Source: Hyphomicrobiales bacterium (GTDB lineage Bacteria; Pseudomonadota; Alphaproteobacteria; Rhizobiales; Xanthobacteraceae). From it: 64,000 nt of DNA. Made by a program: the position numbers and the translations under genes. The notes beneath the pieces were generated by a model, which was given only the letters and a program-made list of their open reading frames with translations, had not been told where the DNA came from and did no database searches. Below are positions 1-7,407 of the stretch, one piece after another (the stretch's first letter is position 1; every line of letters begins with the position of its first letter). The stretch covers positions 62,001-126,000 of the forward strand of contig JAFKKN010000006.1 in the NCBI GenBank assembly GCA_017305535.1, read 5' to 3'.

Positions 1-375
1 CCAGTGTCGGTCGACCGCCAGAGCGGGATTGGGTTCGTGTGCCTTGAGCACCTGATCGACCGCCTGACGCGCTGAGGCAAGCGCCGGGTCGTCGAGGGTC
101 CGCTGTGGAAACGCCGGCGCGAAGCCCGCCGCGACGAGCAGAACGTTGCGCTCGCGCAGCGGCACATCGAGGCGTTCGGCCAAGCGCAGCACCATGTCGC
201 GCGAGGGCGCGGCGCGGCCTGTCTCGACGAAGGAGAGATGACGAGCGGAGACGTCCGCCTCGCCCGCCAGATCGAGCTGGCTGAGATGGCGGCGCTGCCG
301 CCATTGCCGCAGGTGTTCGCCAATGTGGACAGGCGCGGCGGTGGCCGCCCGAACGGTGGAAAGCTGGCTGTTCAT
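1..375 (-). CDS. XRE-family regulator with MmyB-like domain, 3' part cut off by window
   Basis: An open frame of 125 codons runs from an ATG at 375 to the window edge with no stop. Residues about 17-70 form an XRE-type helix-turn-helix (IGEHLRQWRQRRHLSQ, then LSFVETGRAAPSRDMVLRLA). The following stretch with APAFPQRTLDDPAL and HEPNPALAVDRHW is the start of the MmyB-like C-terminal domain found in this regulator family. It is probably a cytoplasmic transcription factor. Its target cannot be told because the upstream neighbour is divergent and the rest of the gene lies outside the window. Confidence 0.85.
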   Translation of the reverse strand, partial: MNSQLSTVRAATAAPVHIGEHLRQWRQRRHLSQLDLAGEADVSARHLSFVETGRAAPSRDMVLRLAERLDVPLRERNVLLVAAGFAPAFPQRTLDDPALASARQAVDQVLKAHEPNPALAVDRHW

Positions 376-503
376 GGCAAGAGCCTAACAGGCCGCCATC
401 CGCCGTTCCATTACCTCTGAGGTCATGGTTTTCGCGCGGCCGAAACAAACGCGCAGGTGGCATCACGCCGCGAGCATCATCGCGGAGGATCGCCGGTCGC
501 GTG

Positions 504-1139
504 TCAGGCCGCCCGTGCGCGCTTCTTTGGCGATGCCTTCGCGGGCGCCGCTGATTTGGCGCCAGCGCGTCTGTTCGCGGCCGCTTTCGGCGCACGGCTT
601 TTGCCGGAGACGCTGGCCACCTTGCTGTTGGCCTTCGCAGCCGGCTTTGCGGCTTTGGTCTTCTTCGCCTTGGCGGCAGGCTTCGCGGTGGAGGTTTTCG
701 CGGCGCGTGCCTCGGCGCGCAGCTTCGCGCGCTTGCGCTCGCAGGAAGCACACTTGCAGCCGATCGGCTTCAGATATTCTTTGAAGTATTCGGTGCCGTA
801 GTCGTAGTTGATCTCCTCGCCCGGCGCGATGTTCTTGATGGCGCGGATATGCACGGTGCGCTTGCGGGCGCTGACGTCGGACTCCGCATTCGGTCGGCAC
901 GAATGATTGATGTAGCGCGCGATGTTCTTGCGCACCGAGCCATCGATGGTCCAGCGGCCGTTGATCTGGAACAGATACTTGTTCTCGATCGCGTCATCCT
1001 TCTCCTTCCGGCAATCCAGCATGGGGCCGAAGTAACGGATGATCTTCGTTCCCTTCTTGATCGGCTTGGTGGCGAAGAGGCCCAGTCCGGTCTTGGAGCG
1101 GCCAATGCGATAGGGCTTATCGGAGGAGATAGCGGGCAT
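504..1139 (-). CDS. SET-domain protein lysine methyltransferase with Lys/Ala-rich C-terminal tail
   Basis: This 211-residue protein has a compact SET domain at about residues 10-125. It shows the core motifs: GLGLFAT near the N-terminus, NHSC at 78-81 and GEEINYDYG at 107-115. A post-SET cysteine cluster, CKCASC at 128-133, follows; with the NHSC cysteine it would bind one zinc. These residues make an active S-adenosylmethionine-dependent lysine methyltransferase likely. Residues from about 134 to 211 are almost entirely K, A, R, S and P with repeated AKKTKAAKPAAK-like blocks, resembling histone H1 or bacterial H1-like DNA-binding tails. The tail may target the enzyme to DNA. The substrate is unknown. 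The gene stands alone between divergent and convergent neighbours. Confidence 0.8.
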   Translation of the reverse strand: MPAISSDKPYRIGRSKTGLGLFATKPIKKGTKIIRYFGPMLDCRKEKDDAIENKYLFQINGRWTIDGSVRKNIARYINHSCRPNAESDVSARKRTVHIRAIKNIAPGEEINYDYGTEYFKEYLKPIGCKCASCERKRAKLRAEARAAKTSTAKPAAKAKKTKAAKPAAKANSKVASVSGKSRAPKAAANRRAGAKSAAPAKASPKKRARAA

Positions 1140-1270
1140 GGTTCGAAAAATGCAGGCTCTGAAGCGGCGGAGTTGCCGTGAGTCGGCTTTCTATCGCAAA
1201 TTTCGCCGGAATGTCAGGTCTTTCCCCAGGCCGCATTGAACCTTCCCCAGTTTGCAGCCGTCCAACGCAC

Positions 1271-1876
1271 ATGGTCACAGTCAACCTGTATCTCACGCGC
1301 CGTCTTTGTCCCCTGATCGTCGGCGCCGCTATCGCCCGCAGCCTGCTCGCGGTTCCGGCACATGCTGAAACCTTCAGCAGCGCCTACACCTCGACCGCGG
1401 AAAAGGATTGCCGCGCCGATGCGACGATCTGCAAAGGCATCGACGGCCTGATCGTTCTGGTGCAGGAGGACGACCTGCGCCGCACCGTCTCGATCGGCCG
1501 CACCGCAAGGCAGGCCGAGAAGGAACCTGCGACCAGCCAGAGCTTCGGCCCCTTCAACTATACCGCCGACACTATCGAATGGCGCCGTGATGGCGCGGGG
1601 AAGCCGTTCGCCACCATTCAGCGCTGGTACCTCGCCGACAACGACGACACCGACAAGAATGGACGTCCGCGCTCGGCGCAGATGCTGGTGGTGACACGAT
1701 TGCCGCCCGGCGCGGTGTGTCACGTCGCCTACGTGGATGTGAAAGCCAATCCCAATGCCAACGAAGTGGCACGCGACGCCGCGGACCGGCTGGCGAAAAC
1801 CTTCGATTGCGCCAAGGACAAGGTTTCTGCGGTGGGTAACAGCGGCCGCGCCACGGCACTCGGGCTGGCGCGATAA
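1271..1876 (+). CDS. Secreted protein of unknown function
   Basis: The open frame extends back to 1178, but the ATG at 1271 is preferred because it gives a classical signal peptide (basic TRR, hydrophobic core LIVGAAIA, then VPAHAETF cleavage region). The mature part, about 175 residues, has four cysteines (CRADATIC, AVCHVAY, FDCAKD) that could form disulfides in the periplasm. No catalytic motif was recognised. Phrases such as GPFNYTADTIEWRRDG and LPPGAVCHVAYVD suggest a small beta-rich domain. The gene is monocistronic and ends 9 bp before the converging TetR gene. Confidence 0.65.
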   Translation: MVTVNLYLTRRLCPLIVGAAIARSLLAVPAHAETFSSAYTSTAEKDCRADATICKGIDGLIVLVQEDDLRRTVSIGRTARQAEKEPATSQSFGPFNYTADTIEWRRDGAGKPFATIQRWYLADNDDTDKNGRPRSAQMLVVTRLPPGAVCHVAYVDVKANPNANEVARDAADRLAKTFDCAKDKVSAVGNSGRATALGLAR

Positions 1877-1885
1877 CTTAACGCA

Positions 1886-2656
1886 TCAACTCGTGCGCGG
1901 GCCGAGCGGCCCGCCGCTGCGCAGCATGACATCGAGCAGTTGATCGACCGTGCTTCCCGTGGGTAACCGCTCGAATATCTCCGACAGGCGCCCGTCGAGC
2001 AGCAGCGTGGCGAAGCCATGCATCAGCGACCATGCGCGCGCCGCATCCGCCGCTTGCCCTAGTGTCAATGTCTCACGCGCGACCGCCTCACCCCGTCCCG
2101 AACCCACCGCCTGCACCAATCCGGCAAAGGACGCGTTCGCGGCCTCCTTCAGCGTCGGGTTGCTCATGTCGAGCCGTTCGGCACGAAACATCAGCTGATA
2201 CATCGCCGGATAGGCGCGGGCGAAATCGAGATAGGCATGCGCGCGCGCCAGCCCCACCTCCGCCCAAGAACGGCCTGGCACTTCCGCGGCATTCATCGCA
2301 GCGCCAAAACGGCGATAGCCGATTGCCGCCAACTCGCTGACAAGCCCGGTGAGATCGCGAAAATGATGCGCCGGCGCCGCGTGCGAAACCCCTGCCTCGC
2401 GTGCCACCGCGCGTAGCGTCAACCCGGTGAGGCCGTCACGCTCCAGAATGGTTTCCGCCGCCTTGAGCAGCGCATCGTGCAAGTCGCCATGATGATAGGG
2501 CGTCGCAGCCTTCACCTTGCGCGGGGCTTTCGCGGCGGATGCGGGCTTCGTGGAGGTCTTGCCGGACAGCTTTTTCGCGGCGCGCGTTGCCACCGAACGT
2601 AAAGCCCCTCCTTCCGTCGCAGTTGCTTTACGGCGGGATGCAATCTTGTGTGCCAT
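1886..2656 (-). CDS. TetR/AcrR-family transcriptional regulator
   Basis: Counting from the ATG at 2656 this is a 256-residue protein; the frame extends to 2722, but that would place coding sequence across the operator. A Lys/Ala-rich basic N-terminus of about 50 residues precedes a TetR helix-turn-helix (HHGDLHDALLKAAE, LTLRAVAREAGVSHAAPAHHF). The C-terminal part is a ligand-binding and dimerisation domain (YPAMYQLMFRAE is typical of TetR_C_33-type members). It is divergent from the carotenoid oxygenase gene. The intergenic region holds two palindromes that recur before the gene at 4542, so it probably represses both promoters and itself. The ligand may be a carotenoid- or stilbene-derived compound; that is inference from the neighbour. 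Confidence 0.85.
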   Translation of the reverse strand: MAHKIASRRKATATEGGALRSVATRAAKKLSGKTSTKPASAAKAPRKVKAATPYHHGDLHDALLKAAETILERDGLTGLTLRAVAREAGVSHAAPAHHFRDLTGLVSELAAIGYRRFGAAMNAAEVPGRSWAEVGLARAHAYLDFARAYPAMYQLMFRAERLDMSNPTLKEAANASFAGLVQAVGSGRGEAVARETLTLGQAADAARAWSLMHGFATLLLDGRLSEIFERLPTGSTVDQLLDVMLRSGGPLGPRTS

Positions 2657-2678
2657 GCGTTTCTTATAGATCAGCATT

Positions 2679-2691
2679 TTTACACTGTAAA
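2679..2691. promoter_or_regulatory. Operator palindrome 1a, upstream of the carotenoid oxygenase promoter
   Basis: TTTACA-C-TGTAAA is a perfect 13-bp palindrome. The same sequence with one change (TTGACACTGTAAA) occurs at 4456-4468, and the bases following it are also similar (GATTT, then CTTGACG). It lies just before the TetR start and upstream of the -35 of the oxygenase promoter. Confidence 0.7.
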
Positions 2692-2699
2692 GATTTCGC

Positions 2700-2729
2700 T
2701 TGACGAGAACGGCAATTTCCATCTAGCTT
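2700..2729 (+). promoter_or_regulatory. Probable sigma70-type promoter of the carotenoid oxygenase gene
   Basis: TTGACG at 2700-2705 is a good -35 hexamer. A weak -10, TAGCTT, lies 18 bp downstream at 2724-2729. The same -35 with a better -10 is found in the parallel promoter at 4477-4506. Operators lie on both sides. Confidence 0.5.
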
Positions 2730-2748
2730 ATCTTTACATCGTCAAGAT
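2730..2748. promoter_or_regulatory. Operator palindrome 1b, overlapping the transcription start region
   Basis: The 19-bp site ATCTTTACATCGTCAAGAT is an imperfect palindrome centred on 2739 with 7 of 9 base pairs matching. It resembles the perfect CTTGACA-T-TGTCAAG at 4507-4521. Its centre is 54 bp from palindrome 1a. Binding here would block initiation. Confidence 0.65.
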
Positions 2749-2769
2749 ATCTGATCGAGGGAGACGCCC

Positions 2770-4173
2770 GTGCCTCAAGCCGACACTGCCGCCGAATTGA
2801 ACAATCTCGCGCCGATCCCGATGGAATGCGACGCGCCCTTCCTCAAGATCGAGGGCGAATTGCCCCGCGAATTGAACGGCACGCTGTATCGCAACGGCCC
2901 CAACCCACAATTCGACGTACCCGGCGCGCACTGGTTCGTCGGCGACGGCATGCTGCACGCGTTTCATCTCGAGAATGGCCGCGCGAGCTATCGCAATCGC
3001 TGGGTCCGCACCCCGAAATGGCTGGCCGAGCACGACGCCGGTCGCGCCATCTTCGCCGGGTTCGGCCCGATCAAGTTGCGCGATGCGCCGCAGACCTCGT
3101 GCAACGACAGCGGCGTCGCCAATACCAACATCATCTCGCACGGTGGCCGCCTGCTCGCGCTCGAGGAAGGGCACCTCCCGACCGAGATCGATCCGGCAAC
3201 ATTGGCGACGCGCGGCTATTGCAACTACGACAGCCGCATCGCCGGGCCGTTCACCGCGCATCCCAAAGTCGATCCCCTCACCGGCGAGATGATGTTCTTC
3301 GGCTACAACGCCAAGGGCCCGTTCAGTTCGGCCCTCTCGTACGGCGTGGTGGATTCCGGCGGCCGCGTGTCGCGCTTCGAGCATTTCGACACGCCCTATT
3401 CCAGCATGGTGCACGACTTCATCGTCACCGCGAACCACGTGCTGTTTCCGATCCTGCCGCTGACCGGCAGTATGGAGCGCGCCATGAAGGGGCAGCCGGC
3501 CTACGGCTGGGAGCCGGACAAGGGCGGCTATGTCGGGGTGATGCCGCGCAGCGGCAAGACTTCAGAGATCCGCTGGTTCCGCGCCGAGGCCTGTTACGTG
3601 TTCCACGTTCTCAACGCATGGGATGACGGCAACCGCATCATTGCCGACGTGATGCAATATGAGGAAGCGCCGCTATTTCCGCGCCTTGACGGCCGCCCCA
3701 GTAACCCGGCAAGCCTGCGCGCGCGGCTGTGCCGCTGGACCTTCGACCTCGATGCCAACACCGATCAGTTCTCGCGCGTCTACCTCGACGACATCGCCGG
3801 CGAATTCCCGCGCGTCGACGATCGACGCGCCGGGCTCGCCACGGCCCACGGCTGGTACGCCTGCGCCAATCCCGACCTCTCCGCCTCGACCGCGCTGCAC
3901 GGGATCGTCCATGTCGACGGGCACGGCGCGCGCAAGGCGCAATACATGCTGCCGAAGGGCGACAGCATCTCCGAGCCGGTGTTCGTCGAGCGCGGTGCGG
4001 ACGCGCCGGAAGGCGATGGCTGGCTGCTCGCCGTGGTGTGGCGGGCACGTGAGAACCGCAGCGATCTCGCGGTCTTCAACGCCCAGGACATCGGCAGCGG
4101 CCCGGTGGCGCTGGTCAAGCTCGGCCACCGTGTCCCCGACGGGTTCCACGGCAACTGGGTTGGAGCGGCCTGA
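2770..4173 (+). CDS. Carotenoid oxygenase family protein (RPE65/lignostilbene dioxygenase type)
   Basis: This 467-residue enzyme starts at a GTG preceded by a GAGGGAG ribosome binding site. It has the family features: the RNGPNPQF and HWFVGDGMLHAF blocks near the N-terminus, and the four Fe(II)-binding histidines in their usual contexts, H164 (FTAHPKVDP), H215 (MVHDFIVT), H279 (YVFHVLNAWDD) and H460 (GFHGNWV). It should cleave a C=C bond of a carotenoid, apocarotenoid or stilbene using O2; the substrate cannot be told from sequence. It lacks a signal peptide, so it is cytoplasmic. It is divergent from the TetR gene and shares operator sequences with the membrane-protein pair at 4542-5695. Confidence 0.92.
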   Translation: MPQADTAAELNNLAPIPMECDAPFLKIEGELPRELNGTLYRNGPNPQFDVPGAHWFVGDGMLHAFHLENGRASYRNRWVRTPKWLAEHDAGRAIFAGFGPIKLRDAPQTSCNDSGVANTNIISHGGRLLALEEGHLPTEIDPATLATRGYCNYDSRIAGPFTAHPKVDPLTGEMMFFGYNAKGPFSSALSYGVVDSGGRVSRFEHFDTPYSSMVHDFIVTANHVLFPILPLTGSMERAMKGQPAYGWEPDKGGYVGVMPRSGKTSEIRWFRAEACYVFHVLNAWDDGNRIIADVMQYEEAPLFPRLDGRPSNPASLRARLCRWTFDLDANTDQFSRVYLDDIAGEFPRVDDRRAGLATAHGWYACANPDLSASTALHGIVHVDGHGARKAQYMLPKGDSISEPVFVERGADAPEGDGWLLAVVWRARENRSDLAVFNAQDIGSGPVALVKLGHRVPDGFHGNWVGAA

Positions 4174-4218
4174 GAGTTTGATTGAAAGTCGTTCGTCGCA
4201 AAACGTATCTCTGCCCAC

Positions 4219-4345
4219 AGTGGCCCCCCGCGAAGGCGGGGGCCCATCACCCCTCGCCTTGATTGCCATGAGAGGCGCTGACAACGCGCTCTTTCCGTCT
4301 CGCTTCCGCTGCGGCGCGTGGGTCCCTGCCTTCGCAGGGACGACG
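4219..4345. repeat. Palindromic intergenic repeat, family A, copy 1
   Basis: Two inverted arms (CCCCGCGAAGGCGGGG near 4225 and GGGTCCCTGCCTTCGCAGGG near 4320) are separated by about 70 bp. The same layout recurs at 18643, 52150 and 58499. It occupies most of the 368-bp gap between the oxygenase and the next gene, where no coding sequence is evident. Confidence 0.75.
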
Positions 4346-4455
4346 CTCTTCGTGGTGACAGGCCACTCACAAAACAAATTCTTGATCAGGCTCTGAGGTC
4401 GCCGTGCCGCACCGGCCAGCCGAAAGCCAGCCCCGGAACCTTACTTCACTCAATG

Positions 4456-4468
4456 TTGACACTGTAAA
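4456..4468. promoter_or_regulatory. Operator palindrome 2a, upstream of the membrane-protein pair
   Basis: TTGACA-C-TGTAAA differs at one base from palindrome 1a at 2679-2691. It sits 8 bp upstream of a -35 hexamer, the same relative position as in the oxygenase promoter. Confidence 0.7.
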
Positions 4469-4476
4469 GATTTTAC

Positions 4477-4506
4477 TTGACGCGATATTCCTCGCCGCTT
4501 TATAAA
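4477..4506 (+). promoter_or_regulatory. Sigma70-type promoter of the membrane-protein pair
   Basis: TTGACG at 4477-4482 is followed after 18 bp by TATAAA at 4501-4506 (or TTATAA with 17 bp). This would start transcription near 4512, inside palindrome 2b, giving a leader of about 30 nt. Confidence 0.6.
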
Positions 4507-4521
4507 CTTGACATTGTCAAG
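4507..4521. promoter_or_regulatory. Operator palindrome 2b, at the transcription start
   Basis: CTTGACA-T-TGTCAAG is a perfect 15-bp palindrome, the best of the four related sites. Its centre is 52 bp from palindrome 2a, against 54 bp for the pair 1a/1b, so the two promoters share one architecture. Confidence 0.7.
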
Positions 4522-4541
4522 ATAACAGTCGGAGCACTCCG

Positions 4542-5099
4542 ATGATGCTGTTCGTGATCCTCGCTCCTTTCGCCGTCTTCGGCGCCCTGATGATGCTGAC
4601 CACGCCCGCCATCAGCCTGTTCGCGGCCTGCGCCGTCGCGCTCGGCACCATCGCCTACGATCTTGCCCGCGGCCGCTCGGTGAAGGCCCTGGCGGCGGGC
4701 GCTGCCGTGCTGTTCGCCGCCGTCGGCACCTATCTGCTGCTGTCCGGAGGCGGCATGGGCGACCATGGCATCCGCCTCGCCGTCGATCTCGGTGTGCTGG
4801 CGATTGCACTGGGATCGATCGCCCTACGGCTGCCGTTCACGCTGCAATATGCCCGCGAAGTCGTCGAGCCGGAAATCATCGCCCAGCCCGCATTCATGAC
4901 CACCAACTACATCCTGACATGGGCCTGGATCGGCGCCTTCATCCTGATGCTGGTCGCAGATATCCTGCTGATCTACTGGCCGTCGCTGCCGGTGTGGATC
5001 GGCGTCGCGGTGGCCTTCGCCGCCCGCAACTGCGCAGTCTATTTCACCACCTGGTATTCCGCCCGCCGCCGTGCGCAATTCGCCCGGCAAGCTCAGTAA
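4542..5099 (+). CDS. Polytopic inner-membrane protein, unknown function
   Basis: This 185-residue protein starts at ATG 4542 with GGAG 7 nt upstream. It has about five or six hydrophobic segments (residues about 3-35, 48-67, 80-97, 122-143 and 149-165) and a conserved-looking loop PFTLQYAREVVEPEIIAQP before the last helices. No catalytic motif was recognised. It lies in a two-gene operon with the YciB-like gene that follows after 23 bp. The promoter has the same paired palindromes as the oxygenase gene, which suggests joint control by the TetR regulator. A role in membrane transport or envelope response to apocarotenoids is only a guess. Confidence 0.7.
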   Translation: MMLFVILAPFAVFGALMMLTTPAISLFAACAVALGTIAYDLARGRSVKALAAGAAVLFAAVGTYLLLSGGGMGDHGIRLAVDLGVLAIALGSIALRLPFTLQYAREVVEPEIIAQPAFMTTNYILTWAWIGAFILMLVADILLIYWPSLPVWIGVAVAFAARNCAVYFTTWYSARRRAQFARQAQ

Positions 5100-5122
5100 G
5101 CCCTGTCGAATCTGGTGATCAC

Positions 5123-5695
5123 ATGAAAAGCGTCTTCGTCAAACTCGGCACCGACTTCCTGTCCACCATCGTCTTTCTGGTGATCTATGTCGCCACCGAC
5201 AATGTCATCATCGCCACGCTGGTGGCGATTGCGGCGGCGATCGCGCAGGTCATCTACGCGCGCGTCAAGGGACAGACACTCGACTTCATGACCTATGCCA
5301 GCCTCGCGCTGGTGATCGTACTGGGCGGCATGACACTGCTCACCAACGATCCGCGCTTCGTGCTGGCAAAGCCCGCCATCGGTCACTTCGCCATCGGCTT
5401 CATCATGCTGCGCAGGGGCTGGATCTTGCGCTATTCGCCCGCGATCGTGCGCGACAACATCCCTCACCTCGCGATCGCAGCCGGCTATGCCTGGGCGGCT
5501 CTGATGTTCGTCCTCGGCCTCGGCACCATCGCGGTGGCGATGACCGGCGACCTCAAGCTGTGGGCGTTCTATGTGTCGGTGGTGGCGGTCGGCGCCAAGA
5601 TCGCGGCCTTCGCCATCCAGTACCTCACCTTCCGCCTCATCATCAAACGCAAGCTGCGCGCCGAGGCGCTTGCCACCGGGCAACCGGCCCGCTGA
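5123..5695 (+). CDS. YciB/septation-protein-A-like inner membrane protein
   Basis: This 190-residue protein has five or six transmembrane segments. The N-terminal half (DFLSTIVFLVIYVATDN, QVIYARVKGQTLD, GGMTLLTNDPRFVLAKP) follows the pattern of YciB/IspZ proteins, in which a LDF-LP start and a TLL-ND-F---KP loop are typical. The C-terminus is less like YciB. YciB proteins affect cell-envelope integrity and division in enterobacteria. Here the gene is second in an operon behind the membrane protein at 4542 and is therefore probably controlled by the paired palindromes. A specialised paralogue rather than the housekeeping yciB seems likely. Confidence 0.65.
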   Translation: MKSVFVKLGTDFLSTIVFLVIYVATDNVIIATLVAIAAAIAQVIYARVKGQTLDFMTYASLALVIVLGGMTLLTNDPRFVLAKPAIGHFAIGFIMLRRGWILRYSPAIVRDNIPHLAIAAGYAWAALMFVLGLGTIAVAMTGDLKLWAFYVSVVAVGAKIAAFAIQYLTFRLIIKRKLRAEALATGQPAR

Positions 5696-5807
5696 GGCTT
5701 TTGGCCGCCACCGGGACTGGTCCGGGCAATTCGCGCGGCGGCGATTTTACGATATAGAGAATTCACCTCGCGCCTCAAACCGACGCGCGACGCATTGGAG
5801 AAACGGA

Positions 5808-6104
5808 ATGTCGGTCGACGGAAACTGGAATATCACCATGAGCACGCCGATGGGCGAGCGCAACGCGACGCTGACGCTGACAAGCGCGGGCGGCACCTTG
5901 ACCGGCACGCAGGCGGCGGACGGCAACTCCGGCGAAATCTTCGACGGCACCGTGAACGGCAACGACGTCGCGTGGAAAATCTCCATCACCAATCCGATGC
6001 CTTTGACTTTGACCTTCACTGGCGCCGTCAACGGCGACGCGATGTCCGGCGAAATGGGCATCGGCCCGATGGGCAGCTTCCCCTTTACCGGCACGCGGGC
6101 ATAA
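5808..6104 (+). CDS. Small conserved protein of unknown function, beta-rich
   Basis: The ATG at 5808 gives 98 residues, preceded by GGAGAAACGG. The sequence is built of alternating short polar strands with repeated T-G and G-N turns (NWNITMSTPMG, TLTLTSAGGTLTGTQ, FDGTVNGNDVAWKI, LTFTGAVNGDAMSGEM), as in small beta-barrel or lipocalin-like proteins. There is no signal peptide. It may be a binding protein, but no ligand site is recognisable. It is a single gene after the membrane-protein operon, 112 bp downstream. Confidence 0.65.
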   Translation: MSVDGNWNITMSTPMGERNATLTLTSAGGTLTGTQAADGNSGEIFDGTVNGNDVAWKISITNPMPLTLTFTGAVNGDAMSGEMGIGPMGSFPFTGTRA

Positions 6105-6131
6105 ATCGCCAAGCATTGGACTTACCCCGTC

Positions 6132-6154
6132 ATGCCCGGCCTTGTGCCGGGCAT
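6132..6154. repeat. Hairpin at the start of a repeat element
   Basis: ATGCCCGGC-cttgt-GCCGGGCAT is a perfect 9-bp stem. It opens a roughly 240-bp non-coding repeat element that continues into the tandem array at 6213. Confidence 0.65.
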
Positions 6155-6212
6155 CCACGTTTGGAGGCCCCGTAGGTTCAAAGACGTGGATGGTCGGGAC
6201 CCGTCCCCCATA

Positions 6213-6356
6213 GGCGAGCGAAGCGACGCCGTTCTTCGAACGGCTACGGGCGAGCGAAGCGACGCCGTTCTTCGAACGGCTACGGGCGAGCGAAGCGACG
6301 CCGTTCTTCGAACGGCTACGGGCGAGCGAAGCGACGCCGTGCTTCGAACGGCTATA
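6213..6356. repeat. Four tandem copies of a 36-bp unit
   Basis: Units start at 6213, 6249, 6285 and 6321 and are identical apart from two changes in the last one (GTGCTTC for GTTCTTC, and the final bases). Each contains the small stem CCGTTC-TTC-GAACGG. A related single unit in inverse orientation lies near 55158-55184. There are no unique spacers between units, so this is not a CRISPR array. The array fills the gap between the 98-residue protein and the Ig-like protein. Confidence 0.85.
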
Positions 6357-6399
6357 CCGGGCCATGACACCCGATGATTCCGTCAGGAACGGAAGGCGG

Positions 6400-7128
6400 T
6401 CAGTGCGGTGGCCGCTCGCCGTGCACATGCGACGGCGACACGATCTGCATCAGTTGCGTCGATACCGCCGACGCGTTTTTGGCGTCGCCGTGATAGCTCG
6501 CAACAATGGTGCGCGAGCCCTGCTCCAACCCTGACGTCGTGAACGACGCCATGCCGTTGCTGTCGAGCATCACCCGATCCGCCAGCACGCTGTCGAGCGC
6601 GACGTCGCGAATGGTCACATCACCCCTCGGCGTTCCGTCACGGCTTTTCACCGCCACCGTCAGAGTCACCGCCTGTCCCGGCGTGCTGGGATTTTGCGAC
6701 GACGAGATCACAACATTCGGCACCGCGCGCACGATATAAACCACCGGTGCGGAGGTGCTGGGTTCGATCACGAACGGAAAGTAACTTTGTAACCCGCTGT
6801 AGTACGCGCGGAATGTATGCGATCCATCGGACAGTCGATGCAGCACGATCCACGGCGTATCCGTGCTGGTGCGGCCGAGAACATGATTCCTGGTTTCATC
6901 GATGAATTCGACGAAACCACCGGGCACCTCGCCGCCATCCTCCATCGCCACCGATGCGGTCAGCTTCAACTGCTGCCCCGGCAACAACGCTTGATCGGAC
7001 GCCGTTAAATTCACGACGGTCCGCGCGATCGTCATTTCGGATTGCGCGTGCGCGCCGGTCAGCCAGCCGACGCTCGCAAGGAGCGCCAAGCCCGGCAATG
7101 TCGCACGTTTGAAAAACCCGGCCTGCAT
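6400..7128 (-). CDS. Secreted protein with two bacterial Ig-like repeats
   Basis: Starting at the ATG at 7128 gives 242 residues; the longer frame to 7158 adds ten residues without a better start. A signal peptide ends near LTGAHAQSE. Two Ig-like domains follow, each opening with a V/T-rich strand and a PGQ turn (SDQALLPGQQLKLTASV; SQNPSTPGQAVTLTVAV) and closing with a G-SHTFRAYYSG or G-SRTIVASYHGD strand, as in bacterial Ig-like domain 3 repeats. It probably acts at the cell surface or in the periplasm. The C-terminus ends in a short His/Pro tail. No anchor is seen. Confidence 0.75.
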   Translation of the reverse strand: MQAGFFKRATLPGLALLASVGWLTGAHAQSEMTIARTVVNLTASDQALLPGQQLKLTASVAMEDGGEVPGGFVEFIDETRNHVLGRTSTDTPWIVLHRLSDGSHTFRAYYSGLQSYFPFVIEPSTSAPVVYIVRAVPNVVISSSQNPSTPGQAVTLTVAVKSRDGTPRGDVTIRDVALDSVLADRVMLDSNGMASFTTSGLEQGSRTIVASYHGDAKNASAVSTQLMQIVSPSHVHGERPPH

Positions 7129-7311
7129 GACGGCCCTCCTCGTCTCGGAGGTACGCAAGAACTGCGTGCCAGCCCCGAACCGAGGACGTTTAATCCGTCA
7201 AATGCTAGCACAAGATCGCGGGGCGGAACATGCCGGAATGACGCAGGCGCGTTCGAACAGGAGGGGCAATCCGCCGGAATGCAACACGCACCGACGGATC
7301 ATCACGGGCAA

Positions 7312-7407
7312 CTAAAGATAGCTGTAAACGATCAAGCCGTTGATCGCACTCGCGACAGCCAAAAGCGCGATCAGCATCGTGTTCAATCTGACGGCGTCCA
7401 TGCTCAT
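7312..7407 (-). CDS. Possible 31-residue single-pass membrane peptide
   Basis: The frame from ATG 7407 to TAG 7312 encodes a peptide with a short polar N-terminus (MSMDAVRLN) and a hydrophobic segment of about 18 residues (LIALLAVASAINGLIVY). This is typical of small membrane proteins but could arise by chance. It lies in the 455-bp gap between the Ig-like gene and fumarase, which otherwise shows no coding sequence. The rest of the gap has no clear regulatory element. Confidence 0.35.
   Translation of the reverse strand: MSMDAVRLNTMLIALLAVASAINGLIVYSYL

Noticed and set aside
6213-6356. CRISPR-like array
   Set aside because: The 36-bp units abut directly with no variable spacers and no cas genes are near.
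6122-6377. 81- and 82-residue frames on both strands
   Set aside because: They are translations of the 36-bp tandem repeat, whose length is a multiple of three, so both strands stay open by chance.
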